Shown in pieces: positions 53,291 through 62,471 of a DNA stretch of 64,000 nt. Origin of the DNA: Pelomonas sp. CA6 (GTDB lineage Bacteria; Pseudomonadota; Gammaproteobacteria; Burkholderiales; Burkholderiaceae_C); NCBI RefSeq assembly GCF_022549225.1, contig NZ_JAKZFD010000005.1, positions 248,001 to 312,000 of the forward strand, given 5' to 3'. Each line of letters begins with the position of its first letter. Positions within the stretch are counted from its first letter, which is position 1. Below the pieces are notes generated by a model, which was not told where the DNA came from, ran no database searches, and worked only from the letters and a program-made list of their open reading frames with translations. Position numbers and translations under genes: made by a program.

Positions 53291-56128
53291 ATGCTCAGAA
53301 AAACACGGCCTGGCCAGGGCTTCCTGCTGGCGCTGGGCACTATTCCGATGCTGCCGGCAATTGCGCAGCAGCAGTTGGAACGCGTGGAAGTCACAGGCTC
53401 GTCGATCAAGCGCGTGGCTGCCGAGAGCGCGCTGCCGATCTCGACTCTTACCCGGGAGGAAATTTCCCGCACCGGGGCCACCACGGTGCAGGACCTTGTG
53501 GGGCTGCTGCCCTCAAGCTTCGGCGGCGGGGTGGTGTCCAACAACGTCGGAGTCACCGGCGGTGCTTCGACGGCCAACCTGCGCGCGCTGGGCGAGAAGT
53601 ACACGCTGGTGCTGCTGAACGGTCGCCGCATCGCGAACTTCGCGTTCGGCAACAACCCGGTGGACCTCAACTCCATCCCGCTGTCGGCGGTGGAGCGAGT
53701 CGAGGTGGTGCGTGACGGTGCCTCGTCCACCTACGGCGCCGACGCCGTGGCCGGCGTGATCAACTTCATCCTGCGCCGCGACTACCAGGGCGCGGAAGTC
53801 AGCTGGGCCGAATACAAGTCCGACCACGGCGGCGGCAATGTCAGCAACCTCAGCGCGGTGGCCGGCTTCGGCGACCTGGGCCGCGACCGCTTCAACGTCA
53901 TGGTGACGGCCGGGCGCGAGCAGGTCGAGCCGCTGAAGGCCACGCAGCGCAGCTTCGCCGCCACGGCCGTGCGTCCGGACCTGGGCATCAACAAGTCCTC
54001 GCCGCGCAACGGCATCCCCAACCTGAACTTCACCGACACGCTGGGCAACAAGTACACCGGCATCAACCCGCTGCGCTACAACGGTTGCCAGGGCCCCGAG
54101 TTTGGCCTGACGACCTATGGCTTCCCGGCCAGCCCCACGCAGTGCGGCACCGACTATGTCAAGTTCATCGACCTGGTGCCCGAGCAGCAGCGCACCAATG
54201 CCACCGGCCGCGCGGTGCTGCAGCTCAATGCGGACAACCAGCTGATCTTCGAGGGCATGCTCAACCGGGACCGCCAGCAGTCCTACTACTCGCCGGCACC
54301 CTACACCGATCCCACCAAGGTCGCGCCCTATCCGGTGACGGGCCGCTTCTATCCCAAGAGCATCACGCTGCCCAAGGGCATGACCCTGCCCAAGGGCTAT
54401 GTCATGCCGGACGGCAGTGTGCTGGCGGCCGACACGGTGCTGGCCTCCGACATGGCGGTCACGCCCACCGGCCCGATCCGCGGCAACTGGCGCACGGTGG
54501 CCGGCGGCGGCCGCTCGGACATCACCGAGACCCAGACCCAGCGCTACATGCTGGGCGCCAAGGGCATGCTGGCCGGCTGGGACTACGACACCGCGATCAC
54601 CTATTCGAAGAACAAGGGCGAGATCTTCTTCGGCCCCGGCAAGTTCAGCTATGCCAAGCTGCAGCCGCTGCTCGTGTCCGGCGAGATCAACATCTTCGGC
54701 CCGCAGGACGCCAAGAGCCAGGCGCTGCTGAACTCCGCGCTGCTGACCGGCCAGCGCCAGCAGGCCGCCGTGTCGCAGTCCACCGAGTTCGACTTCAAGA
54801 TCTCGCGCGAAGTCTGGGAATTGCCCGCCGGCGCCGTGGCGATCGCGCTGGGCGCCAACATCCGCAAGGAGAAGCTGGACCAGGTTTCCGACCCGGTGCT
54901 GGAGTCCGGCGATGAAGTGGGCGGCAACGGCGCCGTTCCCACGGTGACCAGCGGCCGCAAGGTCTACGGCGTGTTCGGCGAGGCCGTGGTGCCGCTGATC
55001 AAGAACCTGGAGTTGAACCTGGCGGCCCGCTACGACAACTACAAGAACGACTTCGGCACCAGCTTCAGCGCCTTCAGCCCCAAGGCCAGCCTGCGCTATC
55101 AGCCGACCAAGGACCTGGTGCTGCGTGGCTCGGTGGCCAAGGGCTACCGCGCGCCGACGCTGTATGAAAACCTGCGTCCGCTGACCACCTCCAACAACAC
55201 TGCGGCCAACTGGAGCGATCCCATCCGCTGCCCGGGCGGCGTGCCCATCACCGACACCATCAACCCGGTGAATGACGTTGTCGACGAGTGCCAGGTGCAA
55301 CTGGCTTCGGGCCTGTCGGGTGACCGCAATCTGAAGCCGGAGAAGTCCAAGCAGTACTCGCTGGGCGTGGTGTTCTCGCCGATCACCGACATGACCCTGG
55401 GCCTCGACTACTGGAACGTCGACATCAAGGACCCCATCGTGCCGAAGTCGGAGATCCAGGTTCTGAGCGATCCGAATCGCTACAAGAACTACATCTACCG
55501 CTTCGATCCGAGCAAGGGTGACAACGAGCCGGGCGGCTTCAACCAGCCGATCGCGGGCAGCCAGAACAAGGACTTCCCGATCGCCTATGTCTATCTGCCC
55601 TACGAAAACACGGGCAAGACCTATGCGTCCGGCCTGGACTTCAGCGCGTCCTACCGCCTCAAACTGGCGGAGATCGGCACCGTGGGCTTCAACTTCGACG
55701 GTTCGCTGTTCCTGACCCATGGCTATCAGTACACCGGCCTGGACAAGACCTCGGACCTGGGCAAGTTCAAGGACTTCGGGGCCGTGCCGCGCTGGCGCCA
55801 TGCGCTGACCATGATCTACAGCCGCTCGATGTTCGACGTCTCGCTGACCAACAACTTCACCAAGGGCTACGAGGACTACACCGATCCGACGGCCGTGGGC
55901 GCGAGCTATCCGCTGGTCCGCAAGGTGGGCAACTATTCGACCTGGGACACCCAGCTGACCGTGCGTCCGACCAAGGCGCTGACGCTGAACTTCGGCGTGA
56001 AGAACCTGACCGACCAGGAGCCGCCGTCCTCGCGCAACTCGCTGTACTTCCAGGTCGGCTACGACCCCAAGTACACCAACCCGATCGGCCGCCAGTTCTA
56101 CGGTCGCCTGAGCTACAAGTTCTTCTGA
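53291..56128 (+). CDS. TonB-dependent outer-membrane receptor 2
   Basis: Encodes 945 residues. The signal peptide (FLLALGTIPMLPAIA) is followed by QQQLERVEVTGSSIKR, the same plug start as in receptor 1. Further plug motifs are LVLLNGRRIANF and DGASSTYGADAVAGVINF. The barrel ends with RLSYKFF, a terminal aromatic. The two proteins are paralogues with conserved plug and divergent barrel, so they probably take different ligands. GAGAGAGGAAG lies before ATG 53291. Codon use is GC-rich like the rest of the window. A terminator follows. Confidence 0.93.
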   Translation: MLRKTRPGQGFLLALGTIPMLPAIAQQQLERVEVTGSSIKRVAAESALPISTLTREEISRTGATTVQDLVGLLPSSFGGGVVSNNVGVTGGASTANLRALGEKYTLVLLNGRRIANFAFGNNPVDLNSIPLSAVERVEVVRDGASSTYGADAVAGVINFILRRDYQGAEVSWAEYKSDHGGGNVSNLSAVAGFGDLGRDRFNVMVTAGREQVEPLKATQRSFAATAVRPDLGINKSSPRNGIPNLNFTDTLGNKYTGINPLRYNGCQGPEFGLTTYGFPASPTQCGTDYVKFIDLVPEQQRTNATGRAVLQLNADNQLIFEGMLNRDRQQSYYSPAPYTDPTKVAPYPVTGRFYPKSITLPKGMTLPKGYVMPDGSVLAADTVLASDMAVTPTGPIRGNWRTVAGGGRSDITETQTQRYMLGAKGMLAGWDYDTAITYSKNKGEIFFGPGKFSYAKLQPLLVSGEINIFGPQDAKSQALLNSALLTGQRQQAAVSQSTEFDFKISREVWELPAGAVAIALGANIRKEKLDQVSDPVLESGDEVGGNGAVPTVTSGRKVYGVFGEAVVPLIKNLELNLAARYDNYKNDFGTSFSAFSPKASLRYQPTKDLVLRGSVAKGYRAPTLYENLRPLTTSNNTAANWSDPIRCPGGVPITDTINPVNDVVDECQVQLASGLSGDRNLKPEKSKQYSLGVVFSPITDMTLGLDYWNVDIKDPIVPKSEIQVLSDPNRYKNYIYRFDPSKGDNEPGGFNQPIAGSQNKDFPIAYVYLPYENTGKTYASGLDFSASYRLKLAEIGTVGFNFDGSLFLTHGYQYTGLDKTSDLGKFKDFGAVPRWRHALTMIYSRSMFDVSLTNNFTKGYEDYTDPTAVGASYPLVRKVGNYSTWDTQLTVRPTKALTLNFGVKNLTDQEPPSSRNSLYFQVGYDPKYTNPIGRQFYGRLSYKFF

Positions 56129-56149
56129 TCGGAAGCGCTTGAGCAGACA

Positions 56150-56176
56150 AGGCCGCGCCTCGGGCGCGGCCTTTTT
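56150..56176 (+). terminator. intrinsic terminator after TonB receptor 2
   Basis: AGGCCGCGCC and GGCGCGGCCT make a 10-bp stem with loop TCG followed by TTTTT (including the last stem base). It is 21 bp after the receptor stop and separates it from the operator-like palindrome that begins at 56215. Confidence 0.92.
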
Positions 56177-56214
56177 CATTGGGCGACGCACGAGGGTGGC
56201 GTCGCATGGTTTGA

Positions 56215-56235
56215 AATCGAACGATCGTTCTTTTT
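56215..56235. promoter_or_regulatory. second copy of the GAACGATCGTTC element
   Basis: AATC-GAACGATCGTTC-TTTTT, identical over 21 bases to 40785-40805. It ends 79 bp before the start of the CurA-type reductase gene, a spacing like that of the first copy (72 bp between). The palindrome itself is at 56219-56230. TTGAAA overlapping its left side could act as a -35 box. Confidence 0.65.
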
Positions 56236-56314
56236 TGTCACCCGAGCGACGCCAGGGCCAAGGTGGCCATGGTTCAATCGCGACGCCAGCCTCTAGCTTC
56301 AGGAGACCCCAGCG

Positions 56315-57334
56315 ATGACTGCTGTAAATCGTCAGATCCTTCTCGCCTCCCGCCCCAGTGGCGAACCCGGTGCGGACAACTTCAAGCTCGTCGAGGCGCC
56401 CTTGTCCGAGCCCGGTCCCGGCCAGGTGCTGGTGCGCAACCACTACCTGAGCCTGGATCCCTACATGCGCGGCCGCATGAACGAGGGCAAGAGCTACGCG
56501 CAGCCCCAGCCGCTGAACGAGGTGATGATCGGCGGCACGGTGGGTGAGGTCGTGGCCTCGCGCAACGAGCACTTTCAGGTCGGCGACAAGGTCGTGGGCA
56601 TGGGGGGCTGGCAGGAATACCAGCTCGTGGACGCCAGCCAGCGTGGCGTGCTGCAAAAAGTGGACACCACCCATGTGCCGCTATCGGCCTACCTGGGCGC
56701 GGTGGGCATGCCCGGCGTGACCGCCTGGTACGGGCTGGTGAAGATCATCGCGCCCAAGGCCGGCGAGACCGTGGTGGTCAGCGCCGCCAGCGGCGCCGTC
56801 GGTGGCGCGGTGGGTCAGCTGGCCAAGGTGCGCGGCGCGCGCGTGGTGGGCATTGCGGGCGGCGCCGACAAATGCCGCTACGTGGTCGACGAGCTGGGCT
56901 TTGATGCCTGCATCGACTACAAGGAACACCGCGACCTGAAGTCGCTGTCCGGCGCGCTGAAGACCGCCTGCCCGGAGGGGGTGGATGGCTATTTCGAGAA
57001 CGTTGGCGGCATGATCCTCGACGCGGTGATGCTGCGTGCCAATGCCTTCAGCCGCGTCGCGATGTGCGGCATGATCGCCGGCTACAACGGCGAACCCATC
57101 CCCATGGCCGCGCCGCAACTCATCCTGGTGAACCGCATGAAGATCGAAGGCTTCATCGTTTCCGAGCACATGGAGTTGTGGCCCGAGGCGCTGAAGGAGC
57201 TGGGCACGCTGGTGGCCACCGGCCGGCTCAAGTACCGCGAGAGCGTGGCCCAGGGGCTGGAGAACGCGCCCGAGGCCTTCCTGGGCCTGCTTAAGGGCCG
57301 GAACTTCGGCAAGCAGCTGGTCAAGCTGATCTGA
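56315..57334 (+). CDS. NADP-dependent oxidoreductase, CurA/leukotriene B4 12-hydroxydehydrogenase type (MDR)
   Basis: Encodes 339 residues of the zinc-free medium-chain reductase group: NHYLSLDPYMRGRM near the start, VSAASGAVGGAVGQLAK as the nucleotide loop, VDGYFENVGGMILDAVM after it, and GRLKYRESVAQGLENAPEAF near the end. E. coli CurA and mammalian prostaglandin reductases reduce activated double bonds (2-enoyl or enone substrates). This could remove awkward double bonds of the acid degraded here. The GAACGATCGTTC element stands upstream. The ElaA-type gene follows after 2 bp. Confidence 0.92.
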   Translation: MTAVNRQILLASRPSGEPGADNFKLVEAPLSEPGPGQVLVRNHYLSLDPYMRGRMNEGKSYAQPQPLNEVMIGGTVGEVVASRNEHFQVGDKVVGMGGWQEYQLVDASQRGVLQKVDTTHVPLSAYLGAVGMPGVTAWYGLVKIIAPKAGETVVVSAASGAVGGAVGQLAKVRGARVVGIAGGADKCRYVVDELGFDACIDYKEHRDLKSLSGALKTACPEGVDGYFENVGGMILDAVMLRANAFSRVAMCGMIAGYNGEPIPMAAPQLILVNRMKIEGFIVSEHMELWPEALKELGTLVATGRLKYRESVAQGLENAPEAFLGLLKGRNFGKQLVKLI

Positions 57335-57336
57335 AC

Positions 57337-57789
57337 GTGGCCGTGCTGAGCTGGTCTTGCGAACGCCTGGAGGGCCTGGGGTCGCTGGAGGTCTTCGAGC
57401 TGCTGAAGTTGCGCGCGATGGTTTTTGTGAGCGAGCAGCGCTGCATTTACCAGGACCCCGATGACACCGACCCCGAGGCCTGGCATCTGCGCGGCCGCGA
57501 CGCGCAGGGCCGGTTGGCCGCCTATGCGCGTCTCTACCGCGATGCGCGCGTCGGCCCCAAGATCGGCCGTGTGCTGACCGCCCCCTGGGCGCGCGGCGCT
57601 GGCCAGGGCCGTGCGCTGATGCACCAGGCGCTGCGGGACTGCGCGCGCCTGTGGCCGGGCGAGGCCGTCACGCTGAGCGCCCAGGCCCATTTGCAGCATT
57701 TCTACGCGGCGCTGGGCTTCGCTGCCATCTCCGAGGTCTACGACGAGGACGGCATTCCGCACATCGACATGCGGCGCCCGGCGGCCTGA
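57337..57789 (+). CDS. elaA: ElaA-family GNAT N-acetyltransferase
   Basis: Encodes 150 residues. Signatures LLKLRAMVFVSEQRC and QDPDDTDPEAWHL at the N-terminus and LSAQAHLQHFYAALGF with DEDGIPHIDM at the C-terminus define ElaA. The acetyl-CoA loop is WARGAGQGRALM. GTG start, 2 bp after the CurA-type stop, therefore probably coupled. The acceptor of ElaA proteins is not established. No obvious connection to fatty acid metabolism; it may simply be cotranscribed. Confidence 0.88.
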   Translation: MAVLSWSCERLEGLGSLEVFELLKLRAMVFVSEQRCIYQDPDDTDPEAWHLRGRDAQGRLAAYARLYRDARVGPKIGRVLTAPWARGAGQGRALMHQALRDCARLWPGEAVTLSAQAHLQHFYAALGFAAISEVYDEDGIPHIDMRRPAA

Positions 57790-57846
57790 ACCCCAAGCCG
57801 GCCGGCGCGGGGAGTGCGCTGGCCCGACGACAAGAGGAGAAACTCG

Positions 57847-58743
57847 ATGAAGAACTATCAAGGCAAGGTCGCGGTGATCACCGGTGCCGGCTCGGGCTTC
57901 GGCCTGGAGGTGGCGCGCATCGCCGCGCGGCGCGGCATGAAGCTGGTGCTGGTGGACGTGCAGGACGATGCGCTGCAGAAGGCCGCGGCCGAGTTCGCCG
58001 GCCATGAGCTGCTGGTGCGCCGCGTGGACGTCGCCAAGGCCGAGTCGATGGAGGCGCTGGCTGCGGCGGTGCAGGAACGCTTTGGTGCCCCGCACTTCGT
58101 CTTCAACAACGCCGGCGTCGGTTCCGGTGGGCTGATCTGGGAGAACAGCCTGGCCGATTGGGAGTGGGTGCTGGGCGTCAACCTGATGGGCGTGGTCCAC
58201 GGCGTGCGCCTGTTCACGCCCATGATGCTGGCCGCCGCCGAGGCCGATCCGGCCTGGGAGGGCCACATCGTCAACACCGCGTCGATGGCCGGCATGCTGA
58301 ACCCGCCCAACATGGGCGTGTACAACGTGTCCAAGCACGCGGTGGTGTCGCTGAGCGAAACCCTTTATCAAGACCTGTCCCTGGTCAGCGATCAGCTGCA
58401 CTGCTCGGTGCTGTGCCCCTATTTCGTGCCCACCGGCATTTCGCAAAGCCATCGCAACAGGCCTGGCGAGTTCGCCGCCGGCAAGCCCAGCAAGAGCCAG
58501 CTGATCTCGCAGGCCAGCATCGACAAGGCGGTGACCTCCGGCAAGGTCAGCGCGGCCGATGTGGCGGCGATGGTCTTTGAGGCGATGGACCAACAGCGCT
58601 TCTACATCTTCAGCCATCCGCAGGCCCTGGCCGGCGTGCAGACGCGGCTGGAGGACGTGATGCAGCTGCGCAATCCCACCGATCCATTCAAGGACAAACC
58701 CGAGATCGGCGCGTCGCTGAAGGCGGCACTGCGCCAGCGCTGA
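57847..58743 (+). CDS. SDR family oxidoreductase, long (298 residues)
   Basis: Encodes 298 residues, about 40 more than classical SDRs, with a C-terminal extension (HPQALAGVQTRLEDVMQLRNP). Glycine loop TGAGSGFG (12-19), NNAG (87-90), Ser146, Tyr159 and Lys163 (YNVSK). AAGAGGAG precedes ATG 57847. Asp37 at the end of strand 2 (LVDVQ) favours NAD(H). Such proteins are common in lipid and steroid catabolic clusters. Substrate not determinable. Confidence 0.9.
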   Translation: MKNYQGKVAVITGAGSGFGLEVARIAARRGMKLVLVDVQDDALQKAAAEFAGHELLVRRVDVAKAESMEALAAAVQERFGAPHFVFNNAGVGSGGLIWENSLADWEWVLGVNLMGVVHGVRLFTPMMLAAAEADPAWEGHIVNTASMAGMLNPPNMGVYNVSKHAVVSLSETLYQDLSLVSDQLHCSVLCPYFVPTGISQSHRNRPGEFAAGKPSKSQLISQASIDKAVTSGKVSAADVAAMVFEAMDQQRFYIFSHPQALAGVQTRLEDVMQLRNPTDPFKDKPEIGASLKAALRQR

Positions 58744-58811
58744 GTCGCGTGGGCGGACGGCGCGAGGGATCTGGCACACTGCCGGCCCCTGCCGCTGTTC
58801 CGCCATCCGCC

Positions 58812-60128
58812 ATGAGTGCCACCGAAACCCTGCAAGCCGTCGTGATTGGCGGCGGCCCCGCCGGCCTGATGGCGGCCGAGCGGCTGGCCGCGGCCGGGCT
58901 GCAGGTGGACTTGTTTGACGCGATGGCCTCGGTGGGGCGCAAGTTCCTGCTCGCGGGCAAGGGCGGGCTCAACCTGACGCACTCCGAGGCGCGGCCGCGC
59001 TTCGACAGCCGCTATCACGAGCGCGCCGACGCCGTGGGGCGCTGGCTGGACCGCTTCGACGGACCGGCGTTGCGCGCCTGGGCGGCGGCGCTGGGCATAG
59101 ACACCTTTGTCGGCAGCTCGGGCCGCGTCTTTCCGACCGACATGAAGGCCGCGCCGCTGCTGCGCGCCTGGCTGCACCGGCTGCGCGCGTCGGGTGTGCG
59201 GCTGCACATGCGCCACCGTTGGCTGGGTTGGGCCGGCCAGGATGAGGGCGGGGCACCGCCGCAGCCCGCCGCGCTGCGCTTCCTGACCCCGGACGGCGAG
59301 CGCCGCGTCCATGCCGGCGTCGTCGTGCTGGCGCTGGGTGGGGCCTCGTGGCCGCGCCTGGGCTCGGACGGCGCCTGGGTGCCGCTGCTGCAGGCGCGTG
59401 ACCAGGCCGTGGCCCCGCTGCGCGCCGCCAACTGCGGCTTCGACCTGGGGGCGCGCCGTGACGGGGTGGAGGGCGCCGGCTGGAGTCCGTTCTTTGTCGA
59501 ACGTTTCGCGGGCCAGCCGGTCAAGCCGGTGGTGCTTCGGGTGACGGGGCCGCAAGGCGAGGACTTCGCGCGCCAGGGCGAATTCGTGATCACGGCCACC
59601 GGCATCGAAGGTTCGCTGGTCTATGCGGCCGCGCATCTGATCCGCGACACCATCGCCGCCCGCGGCGAGGCCGTGGTCCACCTGGACCTGCTGCCGGCGC
59701 GCGATGCCGACTGGGTGGCGCGCGAGGTGGCGCATCCGCGCGGCTCGCGCTCCATGGGCTCGCACCTGAAGAGCCGCCTGGGCCTGGAGGGGCTGAAGGC
59801 GGCGCTGCTGCACGAGGTGCTGTCCAAGGAGGCCCATGCCGACACCGCGCAGCTGGCGCGCACCATCAAGCACCTGCCGCTGCGCCTGACCGCGGCGCGG
59901 CCGGTGGCCGAGGCGATCAGCACCGCCGGCGGCCTGCGCCTGGAGGGGTTGGACGAGGCACTGATGCTGCGCTCGCTGCCCGGCGTCTTCGCGGCTGGCG
60001 AGATGCTGGACTGGGAGGCACCGACCGGGGGCTATCTGCTCACCGCCAGCATGGCCAGCGGCTGGGTGGCGGGTGAGGGCGCGGCGCGCTGGCTCGCGGC
60101 CGCTCAGTCCAGCGCCGCGTCCAGATAG
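58812..60128 (+). CDS. HI0933-like flavoprotein (TIGR03862 type)
   Basis: Encodes 438 residues. N-terminal FAD loop VIGGGPAGLMAAERLAAAG, then SVGRKFLLAGKGGLNLTHSE, typical of the BaiN/HI0933 family. The C-terminus has FAAGEMLDWEAPTGGYLLTASMASG, split as FAAGEMLDW and APTGGYLL. Members are presumed NAD(P)/FAD oxidoreductases of unknown role; BaiN was linked to bile acid dehydroxylation. Its 3' end overlaps the convergent TetR gene by 25 bp. Start chosen at MSATETLQAVVIGGG. Confidence 0.88.
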   Translation: MSATETLQAVVIGGGPAGLMAAERLAAAGLQVDLFDAMASVGRKFLLAGKGGLNLTHSEARPRFDSRYHERADAVGRWLDRFDGPALRAWAAALGIDTFVGSSGRVFPTDMKAAPLLRAWLHRLRASGVRLHMRHRWLGWAGQDEGGAPPQPAALRFLTPDGERRVHAGVVVLALGGASWPRLGSDGAWVPLLQARDQAVAPLRAANCGFDLGARRDGVEGAGWSPFFVERFAGQPVKPVVLRVTGPQGEDFARQGEFVITATGIEGSLVYAAAHLIRDTIAARGEAVVHLDLLPARDADWVAREVAHPRGSRSMGSHLKSRLGLEGLKAALLHEVLSKEAHADTAQLARTIKHLPLRLTAARPVAEAISTAGGLRLEGLDEALMLRSLPGVFAAGEMLDWEAPTGGYLLTASMASGWVAGEGAARWLAAAQSSAASR

Positions 60129-60754
60129 GCCTGGAGCGCGCGCCGCAGCTCGGCGCGCAAGGCCGCGCGGTCCAGCCCCGGGCCTTGCGTCAGCAGCGCC
60201 TGCGTGACGGCGCCATAGACCAAGCAGTGCGCCATGCGGGCCACCGCGGCGCGACGCAAGGGGTTCGCCAGCGCCGGGAGCAGCGCGCTCGCCCACAGCG
60301 CCACGAAGTCCTCGTAGTGCTTGTTGTAGGCCTCGGGGCTGGACACCTCGCGCTCCAGGCGGAACAGCGCGGCCCAGGCCGGCGCGTCGTCCATCACGGC
60401 CTGGATCTGATGGTCCAGCATCGCGGTGACGCGCTCGTCCAGCGGCTGCCCGGCATGAGCGGCGATGGTTTGCGCCAGCCCCTGGCCCAGCGCCTTGACG
60501 CGCAGGTGGATGGTGAGCGCCGCCAGCGCCTTCATGTTGGCGACGTACTCGTAAAAAGTCCCCACGCCCACGCCGGCGACCGCCGCGACCTCGCGCACCG
60601 TCACCGCGGACAGCGATCCGCGTTCCAGCAAAACCCGAACAAAGGCCTGCTGCAGCGCCAGCGAACTGGCCTGTGCCCGCGACTGGCGCGGTCTGCGGCG
60701 CGTGGCCGCGGCCGACTTGGCGCGCGACGAAACCCGAACATGGTCGGAGGACAT
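60104..60754 (-). CDS. TetR/AcrR family transcriptional regulator
   Basis: Encodes 216 residues. A basic N-terminal tail (RAKSAAATRRRPRQSRAQ) precedes the TetR helix-turn-helix, LSAVTVREVAAVAGVGVGTFYEYV, seen as TVREVAAVAGVGVGTFYEY. The C-terminal helical domain should bind an acyl-CoA or other small ligand. It is divergent from the AidB-type gene with 44 bp between starts and convergent with the flavoprotein gene. It is the only TetR regulator in the window and hence a candidate for the GAACGATCGTTC elements, although no copy lies in its own promoter. Confidence 0.9.
   Translation of the reverse strand: MSSDHVRVSSRAKSAAATRRRPRQSRAQASSLALQQAFVRVLLERGSLSAVTVREVAAVAGVGVGTFYEYVANMKALAALTIHLRVKALGQGLAQTIAAHAGQPLDERVTAMLDHQIQAVMDDAPAWAALFRLEREVSSPEAYNKHYEDFVALWASALLPALANPLRRAAVARMAHCLVYGAVTQALLTQGPGLDRAALRAELRRALQAYLDAALD
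60734..60747. promoter_or_regulatory. imperfect palindrome at the TetR start
   Basis: CCGA-A-CATG-G-TCGG is symmetric except at one base pair. It lies within codons 3-7 of the TetR gene, 51 bp upstream of the divergent AidB-type start. A role as a TetR operator is possible but weakly supported. Confidence 0.25.
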
Positions 60755-60798
60755 TTTTCCTAGACTTTTTGCCTACCCATGCACACGAGGAGACCGCC

Positions 60799-62442
60799 AT
60801 GGACTGGCAGACCCACGAGGTGAGCAACCAGGTCGACGAACTGGATCACTACCACCTGCTGAACACCGACCCCGCGTTGGCGGAGGCCCTGGACCAGGCC
60901 GGCGCCCAGGCGTTCGTGCCGCAGCTCTCGGACTATGCCGCGGAACTGGGCCAGCCCGAATCCTATGCGCTGGCGGAGCAGGCCAACAGCCATACCCCCG
61001 AGCTGCAGACGCACGACAAGCGCGGGCGGCGCATCGACCGGGTGGATTTCCATCCGGCCTGGCACCGCCTGATGACGATGCTGCGCCGCCAGGACCTGGT
61101 CGCCATGCCTTTCCGCGACGAGGCACCGGGGCGCTGGAGCGCCTGGGCCGCCGGCTTCTACCTGCATGGCCAGGTGGAGTCCGGCACGCTGTGTCCGGCG
61201 ACCATGACCCAGGCCAGCATCCCGCTGCTGCGCAAGGAGGCCGCGCTGTGGGAACAGCATGGGAGCCGGTTGCTGAGCCGCGAGTATGACGAGCGCGACC
61301 TGCCGCTGCAGGACAAGCGCGGCCTCTGGGTGGGCATGGGCATGACCGAGAAGCAGGGGGGCTCGGATGTGCGCGCCAACACCACGCAGGCGCTGCCGCT
61401 GGGCGCGGGGGGGCGCGGCGGCGAGTACCTGCTGCGCGGCCACAAGTGGTTCGTGTCCGCGCCGATGTGCGATGCCCACCTGGTGGTGGCCAAGACGCCG
61501 GATGGCGCGCCCGGCTGCTTCTTCGTGCCGCGCTGGCGGCCCGACGGCACGCGCAACGCGGTGCGCCTGCAGCGCCTCAAGCACAAGCTGGGCAACCGCA
61601 GCAATGCCAGCGCCGAGGTCGAGTTCCAGGACGCCTGGGGCGTGCTGATGGGCGAGGAGGGGCGCGGCATCCCAACCATCATCGAGATGGCCACCTACAC
61701 GCGGCTGAACTGCGTGGTGGGCAGCGCGGCGCTGATGCGTCAGGCCCTGGTGCAGGCGCTGCATGCCACGCGCCACCGGCGCGCCTTTGGACAGCGCCTG
61801 GCGGACCTGCCGCTGATGCGCGCCGTGCTGGCCGATCTGGCGCTGGAGAGCGAGGCCGCGCTGCGCCTGTCCATGCGCCTGGCGCAGGCCTTCGAGCGCC
61901 AGCACCTGCCCGCGGAGCGCGCGTGGATGCGCCTCATGACGCCGGCCGCCAAGTTCTGGGTCTGCAAGCGCGCCATCGAGTTCTGCGGCGAGGCGATGGA
62001 GGTGCTGGGCGGCAATGGCTACATGGACGACGGCCTCCTGGCACGGCTCTACCGCGAGGCGCCGGTGAACTCCATCTGGGAAGGGTCGGGCAACGTGATG
62101 TGCCTGGACCTGATGCGCGCGGTGGCGCGCGAACCGCAGGCCTTCTTCGGCCTGCTGGACGAGCTGGGCGCCTCTCTGGACGGCGGCCCGCGCGCCGAGC
62201 TGCAGGGGCTGCGCGAGATGCTGGCCCAGCCGCCCGCGCAGCTGGAGGCCCAGGGCCGCCGCGTCGCCGAACGCCTGGTGCTGCTGGCCCAGGCCGCGCT
62301 GCTGCGCCGCCATGCGCCGGGTTTTGTCGCCGACGCCTTCGCGGCCAGCCGGCTGGATGCGCGCTGGGGCCATGTCTATGGCGGGCTGCAGGCGGTCGGG
62401 CTGCCGGTGGAAGACCTGCTGCAGCGCGCCTTCCCGGCCTGA
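60799..62442 (+). CDS. aidB: AidB-type acyl-CoA dehydrogenase
   Basis: Encodes 547 residues, the AidB size. N-terminal signature HEVSNQVDELDHYHLLNTDPAL and RRIDRVDFHPAWHRLM are typical of AidB. Flavin domain GMGMTEKQGGSDVRANTT, HKWFVSAPMCDA; catalytic Glu428 in SIWEGSGNVMCLD. E. coli AidB belongs to the alkylation response, binds DNA and has weak isovaleryl-CoA dehydrogenase activity. Here no ada/alkA genes are nearby; a TetR gene stands divergent and an acyl-CoA ligase follows by 29 bp, so a metabolic function is as likely. AGGAG before ATG 60799. Confidence 0.92.
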   Translation: MDWQTHEVSNQVDELDHYHLLNTDPALAEALDQAGAQAFVPQLSDYAAELGQPESYALAEQANSHTPELQTHDKRGRRIDRVDFHPAWHRLMTMLRRQDLVAMPFRDEAPGRWSAWAAGFYLHGQVESGTLCPATMTQASIPLLRKEAALWEQHGSRLLSREYDERDLPLQDKRGLWVGMGMTEKQGGSDVRANTTQALPLGAGGRGGEYLLRGHKWFVSAPMCDAHLVVAKTPDGAPGCFFVPRWRPDGTRNAVRLQRLKHKLGNRSNASAEVEFQDAWGVLMGEEGRGIPTIIEMATYTRLNCVVGSAALMRQALVQALHATRHRRAFGQRLADLPLMRAVLADLALESEAALRLSMRLAQAFERQHLPAERAWMRLMTPAAKFWVCKRAIEFCGEAMEVLGGNGYMDDGLLARLYREAPVNSIWEGSGNVMCLDLMRAVAREPQAFFGLLDELGASLDGGPRAELQGLREMLAQPPAQLEAQGRRVAERLVLLAQAALLRRHAPGFVADAFAASRLDARWGHVYGGLQAVGLPVEDLLQRAFPA

Positions 62443-62471
62443 GCGGCGGCACGCACGAGGAGACAGGACAG

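Noticed and set aside
53513-56674. Minus-strand open frame of about 1050 codons opposite TonB receptor 2
   Set aside because: High-GC genes often leave the complementary frame open. The translation is rich in Arg, His, Gln and Ala without domain motifs, while the plus strand carries a clear receptor.
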